From contig JALSQJ010000250.1 in the NCBI GenBank assembly GCA_026985495.1, forward strand, positions 1 to 6,530: a stretch of 6,530 nucleotides of DNA. The letters are read 5' to 3'. Source of the DNA: Campylobacteraceae bacterium. GTDB taxonomy: Bacteria > Campylobacterota > Campylobacteria > Campylobacterales > Sulfurovaceae. The notes beneath the pieces were generated by a model, which saw only the letters and a program-made list of their open reading frames with translations, made no database searches and was not told where the DNA came from. Shown here one piece after another: positions 1-6,485 of the stretch (the first letter of the stretch is position 1; each line of letters starts with the position of its first letter). A program made the position numbers and the translations under genes.

Positions 1-104
1 GACACCCTACGGTTAAAAATATTTAAATTATAATTGGTGCATTAAAATGCACCCTACCAAACATTTTTAACATATCAAACCGTAGGGTGTCAATTCATTG
101 CACC
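1..104. repeat. Nested palindromic intergenic repeat (MITE/REP-like)
   Basis: Bases 1-14 (GACACCCTACGGTT) are the exact reverse complement of 78-91. Bases 15-20 (AAAAAT) can also pair with 63-68, leaving 69-77 as a bulge. Inside lies a second perfect 8 bp inverted repeat, 36-43 (GGTGCATT) with 46-53 (AATGCACC). The octamer CACCCTAC occurs at 3-10 and 50-57, and inverted at 82-89. A third imperfect palindrome spans 86-104: GGTG and CAAT pair with ATTG and CACC, with one extra T. The element may continue left of the window. It encodes no protein that I can see. The design resembles small non-autonomous foldback elements or REP-type intergenic repeats; whether it is multi-copy cannot be told from one window. 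Confidence 0.75.
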
Positions 105-109
105 GTCTA

Positions 110-118
110 TGCTATAAT
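110..118 (+). promoter_or_regulatory. Extended -10 promoter for the ppk1 operon
   Basis: TGCTATAAT is a perfect TATAAT box with the upstream TG of an extended -10 element, 23 nt before the ppk1 start. No good TTGACA-like -35 box sits 16-18 bp upstream; that stretch (about 90-97) is the right end of the palindromic repeat. The predicted start of transcription is near 125, giving a leader of under 20 nt that contains the AAGGA ribosome binding site (132-136). Confidence 0.65.
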
Positions 119-141
119 TCAAAAAAAACATAAGGAAATCC

Positions 142-2235
142 ATGAGCATTGATTTAACCTCCCCAGACCTCTACTTTAACCGTGAACTCTCATGGTTAAA
201 GTTTAACTCACGCGTTCTTGCACAAGCTAAAAGAAAGTCACTCCCACCACTTGAACGGCTTAAATTTCTTGCTATTTATGGGACAAATCTTGATGAGTTC
301 TATATGATTCGTGTTGCAGGTCTAAAGGCACTCTTTAAAGCTCGTGTCCAAGAGACAGCCATTGACAAGTTAACACCAGCAGAGCAACTTAAAGCAATTC
401 ATAAGACCATTCACAAAGAGCAGAAGATTATAGAGAACACCTTTCAAGAGATTATGGAGGAGCTACAGAGACATAAAGTTACCATAAAAAACTTCAATGA
501 GCTAAACAGTAAACAGCAAGAGATTATTGAAAATGAGTTTTTTACACAGATATACCCTGTTATTATGCCTATTGCTATTGATGCAAAACACCCATTTCCT
601 CACCTTAATAATCTAAGTTTTGCACTTGCACTTAAACTTGAGGATAGAGAGGGAAATATTAAACATGGACTAATTCGTATTCCACGAATTTTACCACGCT
701 TTCTAAAAATTGACCACTGCTACGTTCCTATTGAAAATGTAGTTGACCACTTCTATGGGGAACTCTTCTCTGGGCTTAAAAAACTCGCTTCTACACCATT
801 TAGGGTAACACGAAATGCTGATTTGGAGATTGAAGAGGAGGAGGCAGATGATTTTATTGAGATTATGGAAGAGGGTCTGCGTACTAGAAACCGTGGTATG
901 CTCATTAGACTCGAACTCATGGAGGGGGTTGATGAGGATCTTATTAAATTTTTAACCACCCATTTAGAGCTTGACCCTCTTGATATTTATGAGTATAATA
1001 TTCCTTTAAACCTTGGGACTCTATGGAGTATTGTTACCGAACCTGCCCTATCACACTTAGTTCTACCTACCTATAGTCCAAAAAATCTACCACCATTTTC
1101 AGAAAATAAAAACCTCTTCAAAGCCATAGAGAAACAAGATGTTCTACTCTACCACCCTTTTGAGAGTTTTGACCCTGTTGTACGTTTTATTAAAGAGGCT
1201 GCAAAAGACCCAGATACCCTCTCTATGAGAATGACACTCTATCGTGTGGGAAAAAACTCACCCATTGTTACTGCTCTCATAAAAGCAGCTAAAGCTGGAA
1301 AACAGGTAACTGTTTTGGTTGAGCTAAAAGCCCGTTTTGATGAAGAGAATAACCTCCATTGGGCAAGAGCCTTAGAGGAGGCAGGGGCACATGTAATTTA
1401 TGGAATTAAAGGGTTAAAGGTTCATGCAAAAGTAGCACAAGTGACCAAACGAAAAGAGAAAAAACTTCAAGGGTATGTTCATTTAGGTACAGGAAACTAT
1501 AACCCTGCTACCTCAAAAATATATACAGATATAAGCTACTTTACTACAAAACAGGAGTTTAACACCGATGTCACTAAGTTTTTTCACTACTTAACAGGTT
1601 TTTCTGACCATAGTAAACTAAAAACATTGACTCTCTCTCCTAATCACATTAAACCAAAACTTATTGAAATGATTGAACATGAAATGAACTTTAAAGATGC
1701 AGGTCAAATTATCTTAAAAGCTAACTCATTGGTTGACCCTGACATCATTCAAGCACTCTACAAAGCTTCAATGGCAGGGTGTAAAATTCAACTCATTATT
1801 CGTGGTATATGCACCTTAAAACCAGGAATTAAAGGGATTAGTGAAAATATCTCTGTTTACTCTATTATTGGAAAGTACCTTGAGCATCCAAGAATTTACT
1901 GTTTTAAACATGATAAAAATGAGTGTTATATCTCTTCAGCAGACCTAATGCCACGAAACCTTATACGACGTATTGAGATTTTAACCCCAATCAAAGAGCC
2001 AAAATTGGCACAGAAGATAAAACAGATACTCTCACTACAACTACAAGATAATCAACTACGATGGAAACTAAAAAGTTCAGGAGAGTACAAACAGGTAAAA
2101 CAGAGTAGTGATAGAGCTATTAATAATCATGCTATTTTAGAGGAGTACATTACAAAAATTCATGATAAGAGCCAAAAAGAGACACCAGAGTATGTAACAG
2201 AACTAGCAAAAAAACTATTAAAGGATAAAGAGTGA
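142..2235 (+). CDS. ppk1: Polyphosphate kinase 1 (PPK1)
   Basis: This enzyme reversibly transfers the gamma-phosphate of ATP onto long-chain inorganic polyphosphate, a phosphate and energy store linked to stress survival. The product is 697 aa, close to the 688 aa of the E. coli enzyme. It has the full family layout: an N-terminal domain opening YFNRELSWLKFN (11-22), the GTNLDEFYMIRV segment with the ATP-contacting Asn (N49), then the middle domain and two C-terminal phospholipase-D-like domains. H428 in LKVHAK matches the autophosphorylated E. coli H435, and H447 in YVHLGTGNYN matches H454. R368 (LYRV) and R398 (KARFDEENN) match the metal/phosphate-binding R375 and R405, and H582 (EHPRIY) matches H592. 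All key residues are present, so it should be active. The ATG at 142 is preceded by AAGGA with 5 nt spacing. The stop overlaps the next start, indicating an operon. No ppx gene is adjacent. Confidence 0.97.
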   Translation: MSIDLTSPDLYFNRELSWLKFNSRVLAQAKRKSLPPLERLKFLAIYGTNLDEFYMIRVAGLKALFKARVQETAIDKLTPAEQLKAIHKTIHKEQKIIENTFQEIMEELQRHKVTIKNFNELNSKQQEIIENEFFTQIYPVIMPIAIDAKHPFPHLNNLSFALALKLEDREGNIKHGLIRIPRILPRFLKIDHCYVPIENVVDHFYGELFSGLKKLASTPFRVTRNADLEIEEEEADDFIEIMEEGLRTRNRGMLIRLELMEGVDEDLIKFLTTHLELDPLDIYEYNIPLNLGTLWSIVTEPALSHLVLPTYSPKNLPPFSENKNLFKAIEKQDVLLYHPFESFDPVVRFIKEAAKDPDTLSMRMTLYRVGKNSPIVTALIKAAKAGKQVTVLVELKARFDEENNLHWARALEEAGAHVIYGIKGLKVHAKVAQVTKRKEKKLQGYVHLGTGNYNPATSKIYTDISYFTTKQEFNTDVTKFFHYLTGFSDHSKLKTLTLSPNHIKPKLIEMIEHEMNFKDAGQIILKANSLVDPDIIQALYKASMAGCKIQLIIRGICTLKPGIKGISENISVYSIIGKYLEHPRIYCFKHDKNECYISSADLMPRNLIRRIEILTPIKEPKLAQKIKQILSLQLQDNQLRWKLKSSGEYKQVKQSSDRAINNHAILEEYITKIHDKSQKETPEYVTELAKKLLKDKE

Positions 2236-2756
2236 TTATAAAATACAAAGAGTGGACTCCAACACTAAAAAAAGGAGCATGGATAGCAGAAGGCTCAACA
2301 GTTATAGGTCGTACAGAGATGGGTGAAGACTCTGCTGTTTGGTTTGGCTGTGTAATTCGTGGAGATGTTCATCACATCAAAATAGGAGATAGAACCAACA
2401 TTCAAGACCTTAGCATGGTACATGTAACCCACCACAAAAAAGAGGATATGAGCGATGGAAATCCAACTATTATTGGTAATGATGTTACTGTTGGACACCG
2501 TGTTATGCTTCATGGCTGTACCATTGAAGATGCCTGTCTAATTGGAATGAGTGCAACTATTTTAGATGGAGCTGTCATTGGGAAAGAGTCCATTGTAGGA
2601 GCAGGTGCATTGGTAACTAAAAATAAAGTATTTCCTCCAAGAAGTCTAATTATAGGAACTCCTGCAAAAGCAGTTAGAAGCTTAACCGATGAAGAGGTTA
2701 AAGAACTCTATGCATCAGCTAGACGATATGTTGAGTTTAAAAACAACTATCTGTAG
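2232..2756 (+). CDS. Gamma-carbonic-anhydrase-like hexapeptide-repeat protein (YrdA/CaiE family)
   Basis: This is a 174-aa left-handed beta-helix protein, expected to form a trimer with metal sites between subunits. Family landmarks are VIRGDVHHIKIG (41-52, with R43 and D45), NIQD (57-60), MVHVTH (62-67), VTVGHRVMLHG (85-95) and the closing IIGTPAKAVR (140-149). H64, H89 and H94 align with the three zinc-binding histidines of Methanosarcina Cam (H81, H117, H122). The acidic proton-shuttle loops of Cam are missing, as in the short YrdA/CamH-type members. Many of these have weak or no measured carbonic anhydrase activity, so CO2 hydration is possible but not certain. Translation starts at GTG in a GTGA overlap with the ppk1 stop; AAGGA (2221-2225) lies 6 nt upstream. 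This arrangement implies translational coupling to ppk1. An acyltransferase role is less likely because the metal-binding histidine set is complete. Confidence 0.9.
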   Translation: MIIKYKEWTPTLKKGAWIAEGSTVIGRTEMGEDSAVWFGCVIRGDVHHIKIGDRTNIQDLSMVHVTHHKKEDMSDGNPTIIGNDVTVGHRVMLHGCTIEDACLIGMSATILDGAVIGKESIVGAGALVTKNKVFPPRSLIIGTPAKAVRSLTDEEVKELYASARRYVEFKNNYL

Positions 2757-2765
2757 GAAAATAGT

Positions 2766-3416
2766 ATGACAGATACCATTAAAAAAAGCCTACAAGATAT
2801 CTTTAGCCCATTAGTTCTAAAATTTATTTTAAAGATAGGTTTAGGAAGCATACTCCTTTGGATTACACTATTGTGGTACTTTTGGAGTAGATTTTCAAAC
2901 TTTATCACCTCTTATCTAACATGGATACCATTTGAGTGGCTACAAAATTCTGTAGCATACGTGGCTGCTCCTTTAGTGGGCTATACGCTTATAATTATCA
3001 CCATTGCCATTTTAACCTCACTCTTTAGTGAGGGACTCTTAATTAACTTAGCTAAAAAACACTATCCACAGGTTAAAGCTATTAGTAGCCCTAGTTTGGG
3101 TGGGTCTATCTCCTCCACCCTCTCCTCTACTCTTCTTTTTGCACTGATGTATCTTATTTTATTTCCTACTTTTTTCATTCCTATCATTGGACAAGGTATT
3201 ATGCTTTATGTTTGGTCTATTTTACTAAAAGCTCCTACAGTGCATGATGTGGGTAGTCTATTTATTGCTGATAAAAAAGAGCTAAAACAAAAAAGAAAGA
3301 AATCAAATATTATCGCCATGATTGCTTCTCTTTTTAACTACATACCTATACTAAATATTTTTGCACCTATTTTTGCTCAAATTATGTTTTTACACCATAT
3401 TTTAGGTAAAAAATAG
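2766..3416 (+). CDS. EI24 / CysZ-like inner-membrane protein
   Basis: A 216-aa integral membrane protein with hydrophobic segments at roughly 20-40, 63-87, 117-153 (long enough for two passes) and 182-206, separated by a short basic loop (KKELKQKRKK, 170-179). The C-terminal stretch FNYIPILNIFAPIFAQIMFLHHI (190-212) resembles the Asn/Pro-containing last helix typical of the EI24 domain family, which includes the sulfate permease CysZ. A transport role, perhaps for sulfate or another small anion, is therefore possible but not shown here; no cys genes are nearby. The ATG has AGGAAA (2755-2760) 5 nt upstream, and only 9 nt separate it from the preceding stop, so it is the last gene of the ppk1 operon. 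No convincing terminator follows in 3417-3440. Confidence 0.78.
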   Translation: MTDTIKKSLQDIFSPLVLKFILKIGLGSILLWITLLWYFWSRFSNFITSYLTWIPFEWLQNSVAYVAAPLVGYTLIIITIAILTSLFSEGLLINLAKKHYPQVKAISSPSLGGSISSTLSSTLLFALMYLILFPTFFIPIIGQGIMLYVWSILLKAPTVHDVGSLFIADKKELKQKRKKSNIIAMIASLFNYIPILNIFAPIFAQIMFLHHILGKK

Positions 3417-3446
3417 AGTAAGTTACAACAATAATTCACATTTTTA

Positions 3447-3455
3447 TGCTAAAAT
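3447..3455 (+). promoter_or_regulatory. Putative extended -10 promoter for the transglycosylase gene
   Basis: TGCTAAAAT has the same TGC-plus-hexamer layout as the ppk1 promoter box, with one mismatch to TATAAT. It lies in the 61 nt gap after the EI24-like gene and 22 nt before the next start. The bases just upstream are T-rich (3441-3445), as is common in Campylobacterota promoters, and no -35 box is clear. Read-through from the ppk1 operon is also possible because no terminator is evident between the genes. Confidence 0.45.
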
Positions 3456-3477
3456 TAAATAAAAAAGGATTTTAGTT

Positions 3478-4656
3478 ATGATTAAAATTAAAAATTTAAC
3501 ACTTTTACCATTGATTATTTTTGTAGGTAGTGGGTGTATTCAAAAACAGACTACAGCTACCAATAACCCAAACAATATACCTATTGCAAACACTTATCCA
3601 ATGCCAACTCAACCATCTCAACCACCTATCATAAGTTACCCTACAACTCAACCTTCTCAACCTGTTCAACCTGAATATATACCTCAAAGGTCCCCTTATC
3701 TTAGAGGAGCTTATGCTTCAAACTATAAACTTAAACAGTTAATTAACAATATGTCAAGCAAATATAGACTTGACAAATTTGAACTTAATGCCATTTTCTC
3801 TACCGTTAATAGAGATACTATTGCACTAGATAAGTATAATGTTTATAAAACACGTAAACCAAGCATCTCAAAAGCTACACAAATTGGTTCATGGGATAAA
3901 TATCGTGGTAACTTTTTAACCTCTAGCCGTATCAATAAAGGTGTTGCATTTTGGAGAAGAAATGCAAATTGGCTCAATATGGCTGCCTACAAATATGGCG
4001 TTGACCCTGCTTATATAGTAGGAATTATAGGAGTTGAGACTAATTTTGGGAGCTTTACAGGGAAACACTCAGTTCTTGATGCATTAACAACATTAGCACT
4101 AGAGTATAAACAACGCTCTAAATTTTTCACATCTGAACTTGAAAATTATATCATCTTAACTAAGGAGCAACGTATTCACCCTCAAAAGATTAAAGGCTCT
4201 TACGCAGGTGCTTTTGGACTAGCACAATTTATGCCAAGTTCATTTAGAGAGTATGCTGTTGACTTAGATGGAGATGGACACATAAATCTATTTAATGAAG
4301 CTGATGCTATTGGAAGTATCGCCAATTACTTTAAAAATAAAGGGAAATGGAATCCTAAAATTCCTGTAGCTATGAGAACCTACTACTCTAAAAAAAGATT
4401 TTATGGTTTGCCAACAGGCTTTAAAACCTCTTATTCTCAAAAGTACCTTTATGGATTAGGTATGAGACCAAGTTCAAACTTTTATGGATATAGAGGTCCT
4501 GTATCTTTAATTAAACTTAGTAAATATACAAGAGATGAACTTTGGTGGGGAACACCTAACTTTAGAGCCATTACACGCTATAACCCAAAAGATTACTATG
4601 CAATGGCTGTTCATCAGCTAGGTCAAGCCATAAAAAAAGCTTATTATGGTAGATAG
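3478..4656 (+). CDS. mltB: Membrane-bound lytic murein transglycosylase B (lipoprotein)
   Basis: The enzyme cleaves the MurNAc-GlcNAc bond of peptidoglycan to give 1,6-anhydro products, serving wall turnover or insertion of envelope machines. The 392-aa product begins with a lipoprotein signal peptide: a basic start, hydrophobic 7-16, and Cys20 in VGSGC. The lipobox has Gly rather than Leu at -3, so it is slightly atypical. A disordered Pro/Gln/Thr-rich tether follows (about 25-72). The SLT_2 catalytic domain holds the catalytic Glu, E187, in VGIIGVETNFGS. It also has AGAFGLAQFMPSSF (243-256), an EF-hand-like calcium loop DLDGDGHIN (262-270), and the conserved AITRYNPKDYYAMAV segment (364-378) near the end. 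These match E. coli MltB/Slt35. AAGGAT (3465-3470) precedes the ATG by 7 nt. The likely location is the periplasmic face of the outer membrane. It ends one base from the convergent exonuclease gene. Confidence 0.93.
   Translation: MIKIKNLTLLPLIIFVGSGCIQKQTTATNNPNNIPIANTYPMPTQPSQPPIISYPTTQPSQPVQPEYIPQRSPYLRGAYASNYKLKQLINNMSSKYRLDKFELNAIFSTVNRDTIALDKYNVYKTRKPSISKATQIGSWDKYRGNFLTSSRINKGVAFWRRNANWLNMAAYKYGVDPAYIVGIIGVETNFGSFTGKHSVLDALTTLALEYKQRSKFFTSELENYIILTKEQRIHPQKIKGSYAGAFGLAQFMPSSFREYAVDLDGDGHINLFNEADAIGSIANYFKNKGKWNPKIPVAMRTYYSKKRFYGLPTGFKTSYSQKYLYGLGMRPSSNFYGYRGPVSLIKLSKYTRDELWWGTPNFRAITRYNPKDYYAMAVHQLGQAIKKAYYGR
3605..3662 (+). repeat. In-frame direct repeat in the mltB linker
   Basis: A 19-nt unit at 3605-3623 recurs at 3644-3662 with one mismatch, exactly 39 nt (13 codons) apart. 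It encodes the TQPSQP motif twice, and a further TTCAACC copy follows to 3671. The region lies in the Pro/Gln-rich tether between the lipid anchor and the catalytic domain, where length change by slippage would keep the frame. Confidence 0.6.
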
Positions 4657-4657
4657 A

Positions 4658-5401
4658 TTAAAAACTCTCCAATACACGCTCTAGCGTGTATTTTAAATCT
4701 TCATCTAACTCCAATGACTTCAACATCCATTTAATATAACCTGCATCAGACCGTGCAATATCTTCAATCTGCTCACCTTTATATTTTCCAAATTTAAAAG
4801 TTTTCATCATTACAGGAGTATTGGTTAACTCTTCAAGTTTTAACATAGGATTTACTCCTGCATACTGCTCTTTTACCTTTGCTACTAATTTAGAGAGAAA
4901 AAGTTTCATCACTAAAACATCACCAATTGCATCGTGTGACTTAATGGTAATATTATATCTATCTGCCTCCTCTTTCTCTTTTTTATAAAGCTCTAATGAG
5001 TATCTTAAATATTGCAATCTATGATAGTTTTCATCAGGAAAAAGGTGTTTTGCACAACGAAGGGTATCTATAAGCTTCATTCTATTTTCAAAACCCTCTT
5101 TTTTTAACATACCTAAGTCAAAACTTATATTATGTGCTATCAAATAGTTATTTTCACTGTTTAATGCTTGTAGGTCATTCCAAAATCTTGTAGATTTAAA
5201 AGAGGCTTTTCCCTCTATTATATCAGGAGTAATATTATGTACCTCCATCGCTTCTGTTTTAATAGCAACATCAGAAGAGCATAACTCATCATAGACCTCT
5301 ACTGAACCTTTTGCTCCAATTACCATAGCACCTATCTGAATGATTCTATCCTCTTCTTGATTTCCAGTTGTCTCTGTATCAAATAAAATATATTTAGTCA
5401 T
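4658..5401 (-). CDS. DEDDh-family 3'-5' exonuclease, ExoX-like
   Basis: This 247-aa nuclease removes nucleotides from DNA 3' ends with two metal ions. All three exonuclease motifs are present: FDTETTG (7-13; metal ligands D8 and E10), AHNISFDLGML (89-99; D95) and SHDAIGDV (155-162; H156 and D161 in the HxAxxD form that defines the DEDDh group). The C-terminal part, FKFGKYKGEQIEDIARSDAGYIKWML (202-227), resembles the tail of E. coli exodeoxyribonuclease X. This supports an ExoX-like enzyme over a bare DnaQ epsilon subunit or RNase T, but a role in repair or RNA trimming cannot be settled from sequence. The ATG overlaps the end of the upstream membrane-protein gene by 8 nt, so the two are probably translated from one mRNA. 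The last codons contain the convergent hairpin. Confidence 0.9.
   Translation of the reverse strand: MTKYILFDTETTGNQEEDRIIQIGAMVIGAKGSVEVYDELCSSDVAIKTEAMEVHNITPDIIEGKASFKSTRFWNDLQALNSENNYLIAHNISFDLGMLKKEGFENRMKLIDTLRCAKHLFPDENYHRLQYLRYSLELYKKEKEEADRYNITIKSHDAIGDVLVMKLFLSKLVAKVKEQYAGVNPMLKLEELTNTPVMMKTFKFGKYKGEQIEDIARSDAGYIKWMLKSLELDEDLKYTLERVLESF
4671..4694. terminator. Candidate intragenic terminator hairpin between convergent genes
   Basis: AATACACGCT (4671-4680) is the exact reverse complement of AGCGTGTATT (4683-4692). This gives a 9 bp stem with a UCUA tetraloop. On the + strand the stem runs into TTTT (4691-4694), so it could end the mltB transcript. On the - strand a five-T run follows 6 nt after the stem (4661-4665 region), at the end of the exonuclease gene. 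The hairpin lies inside the last codons of the exonuclease gene. The U-tract is weak on both strands, so termination is only probable. Confidence 0.5.
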
Positions 5402-6005
5402 TTTTCTCTTCTTTTCTCTTATTTATATTATTTTTAAAATTTTTGATATATATATAGAATGATTTCAACTCTTCTATAAAAGAGCTACTATCTTTAAAAT
5501 ATTTTGCTCTTATTCTACTCCAAAGCTCTTTAATATTCTGTTTTATCTTTACCATTTTTGCCATAGTATCTTTATATATATCTCGTTCTTTTAACCAATC
5601 TATAGCAGACATAAGTTTTTCATACGCCCACTTAAACCAATCAAAACTTAAAAGTTTACTCTTAGCAGCCTTAAAGAGCCAAAATACAAAAGCAGCAATT
5701 GGTATTTTAGCAACATAGAGAAGTAACCCAAAAAGCAATTTTCCCTGCACAAAAAAAGCTCCTGCTAAAATTCCAGCACCCTCTACACCAAACAGTAGAA
5801 CTAAAAATATAACCAAAAGAAGATAACGATTAGTATGTTTGATTTTAGTTTCAATTTTTTGAGCAATATGAAGAGACTCTATCTTTACATATATGGGCTT
5901 AGCAATACCTTCCCAGATAATCTCCTCAAAAAGAATAAATAGAAAGACCAATATAAATTGAAAAACAAGTAGCAGACGTTGGGCAATTTTTTCTAAAAAC
6001 TCCAA
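5394..6005 (-). CDS. Membrane protein of unknown function, TTG start
   Basis: I do not recognise a characterised family with confidence. The 203-aa product has a hydrophobic segment near its start (about 11-31) followed by an amphipathic stretch. Two more membrane segments follow at about 61-78 and 86-111, the first carrying a Gly-rich FGVEGAGILAGAFF turn (72-85). A basic, Lys- and aromatic-rich cytoplasmic-looking tail fills 112-203 and could be helical. The start is TTG: there is no ATG until residue 132, and AAGGAT sits 5 nt upstream of the TTG. A promoter box lies about 30 nt upstream. It overlaps the exonuclease gene downstream by 8 nt, so both are likely co-expressed; a functional link is only an inference. 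Confidence 0.75.
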   Translation of the reverse strand: MEFLEKIAQRLLLVFQFILVFLFILFEEIIWEGIAKPIYVKIESLHIAQKIETKIKHTNRYLLLVIFLVLLFGVEGAGILAGAFFVQGKLLFGLLLYVAKIPIAAFVFWLFKAAKSKLLSFDWFKWAYEKLMSAIDWLKERDIYKDTMAKMVKIKQNIKELWSRIRAKYFKDSSSFIEELKSFYIYIKNFKNNINKRKEEKND

Positions 6006-6010
6006 AAGAT

Positions 6011-6016
6011 ATCCTT
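6011..6016 (-). promoter_or_regulatory. Ribosome binding site supporting the TTG start
   Basis: Read on the minus strand this is AAGGAT, 5 nt before the TTG at 6005-6003. Its strength and spacing match those of the ppk1 and gamma-carbonic-anhydrase genes, which is the main reason to accept the rare start codon. Confidence 0.75.
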
Positions 6017-6032
6017 ATATCATAATTAAAAA

Positions 6033-6041
6033 ATTATAGCA
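6033..6041 (-). promoter_or_regulatory. Extended -10 promoter for the membrane protein-exonuclease unit
   Basis: On the minus strand this reads TGCTATAAT, identical over nine bases to the ppk1 promoter box. It lies 27 nt upstream of the TTG start, giving a leader of about 20 nt. The -35 region (6056-6061, TTCCTC on this strand) does not match TTGACA. It marks a new transcription unit separate from rplS. Confidence 0.65.
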
Positions 6042-6077
6042 GATAATAGTAAAAAGAGGAATAGAATAGAGAAGTAG

Positions 6078-6099
6078 AAGAGAGGAATTTCCCCCTCTT
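6078..6099 (-). terminator. Candidate terminator downstream of rplS
   Basis: On the minus strand AAGAGGGG (6099-6092) can pair with CCTCTCTT (6085-6078) through eight pairs including one G-U, around a 6-nt loop. It begins 27 nt after the rplS stop. The bases that follow are pyrimidine-rich, with a five-T run only near 6055-6051, so the U-tract is not classical. The position between rplS and the next promoter makes a terminator the simplest reading. Confidence 0.45.
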
Positions 6100-6125
6100 A
6101 ATAGAACCTGAGAAATAGATATAAA

Positions 6126-6485
6126 TTATTTTCTTCTAAGCTCTTTAATTCTAGCTTTTTTACCTTTTAATGCTCTAAGATAGAAGAGTTTAGCACGTCT
6201 AACTCTACCACGTCTAACTACCTCAATACTCTTAATAGATTCAGAATAGATAGGGAAAATTCTCTCAACACCTACAGAGTTAGCTCCAATTCTTCTAATC
6301 ATCATTGTACGACCTGTACCTTGACCTCTAAGTGCTATACATACACCCTCAAAGTTTTGAACTCTTGTTTTGTCACCCTCTTTAATAGTAACAGCAACTC
6401 TTAATGTATCTCCTGCTCTAAACTCAGGAACAGATTTATTCTCTAATTGTGCTTGTTCAAAACTTTCAATATATTTATTTCTCAT
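6126..6485 (-). CDS. rplS: 50S ribosomal protein L19
   Basis: L19 is a large-subunit protein at the interface with the 30S subunit. The 119-aa product, [13 protein letters not shown] to KELRRK, has the family hallmarks FRAGDTLRV, the [19 protein letters not shown] segment, [13 protein letters not shown] and the basic end [21 protein letters not shown]; it is complete. Two ATG codons lie in tandem (6488-6486 and 6485-6483). I chose the second: AAAGG (6497-6493) is 7 nt from it but only 4 nt from the first. The other genes here place 6-9 nt between the GG and the start, and related L19 proteins begin with a single Met. An in-frame stop (6491-6489) abuts the first ATG, and trmD usually precedes rplS, so an upstream gene may end there. 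Expression probably comes from a promoter outside the window. Confidence 0.96.
   Translation of the reverse strand: MRNKYIESFEQAQLENKSVPEFRAGDTLRVAVTIKEGDKTRVQNFEGVCIALRGQGTGRTMMIRRIGANSVGVERIFPIYSESIKSIEVVRRGRVRRAKLFYLRALKGKKARIKELRRK

Noticed and set aside
1..104. CRISPR-like repeat
   Set aside because: The repeated units are inverted and nested, not regularly spaced direct repeats with unique spacers, and no cas gene is nearby.
753..959. 68-codon open frame on the minus strand inside ppk1
   Set aside because: Ser/Ile-rich, low-complexity product lying antisense to a strongly conserved gene; no ribosome binding site argument, so a shadow frame.
2295..2513. 72-codon minus-strand open frame inside the gamma-carbonic-anhydrase-like gene
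   Set aside because: Antisense to conserved hexapeptide repeats, with no recognisable domain and no supporting promoter.
3417..3446. Terminator after the EI24-like gene
   Set aside because: No stem of useful length followed by a T-run; transcription may continue into mltB.
3505..3687. 60-codon minus-strand open frame antisense to the mltB signal peptide and linker
   Set aside because: Its Trp/Arg-rich repeats are simply the complement of the Pro/Gln linker codons.
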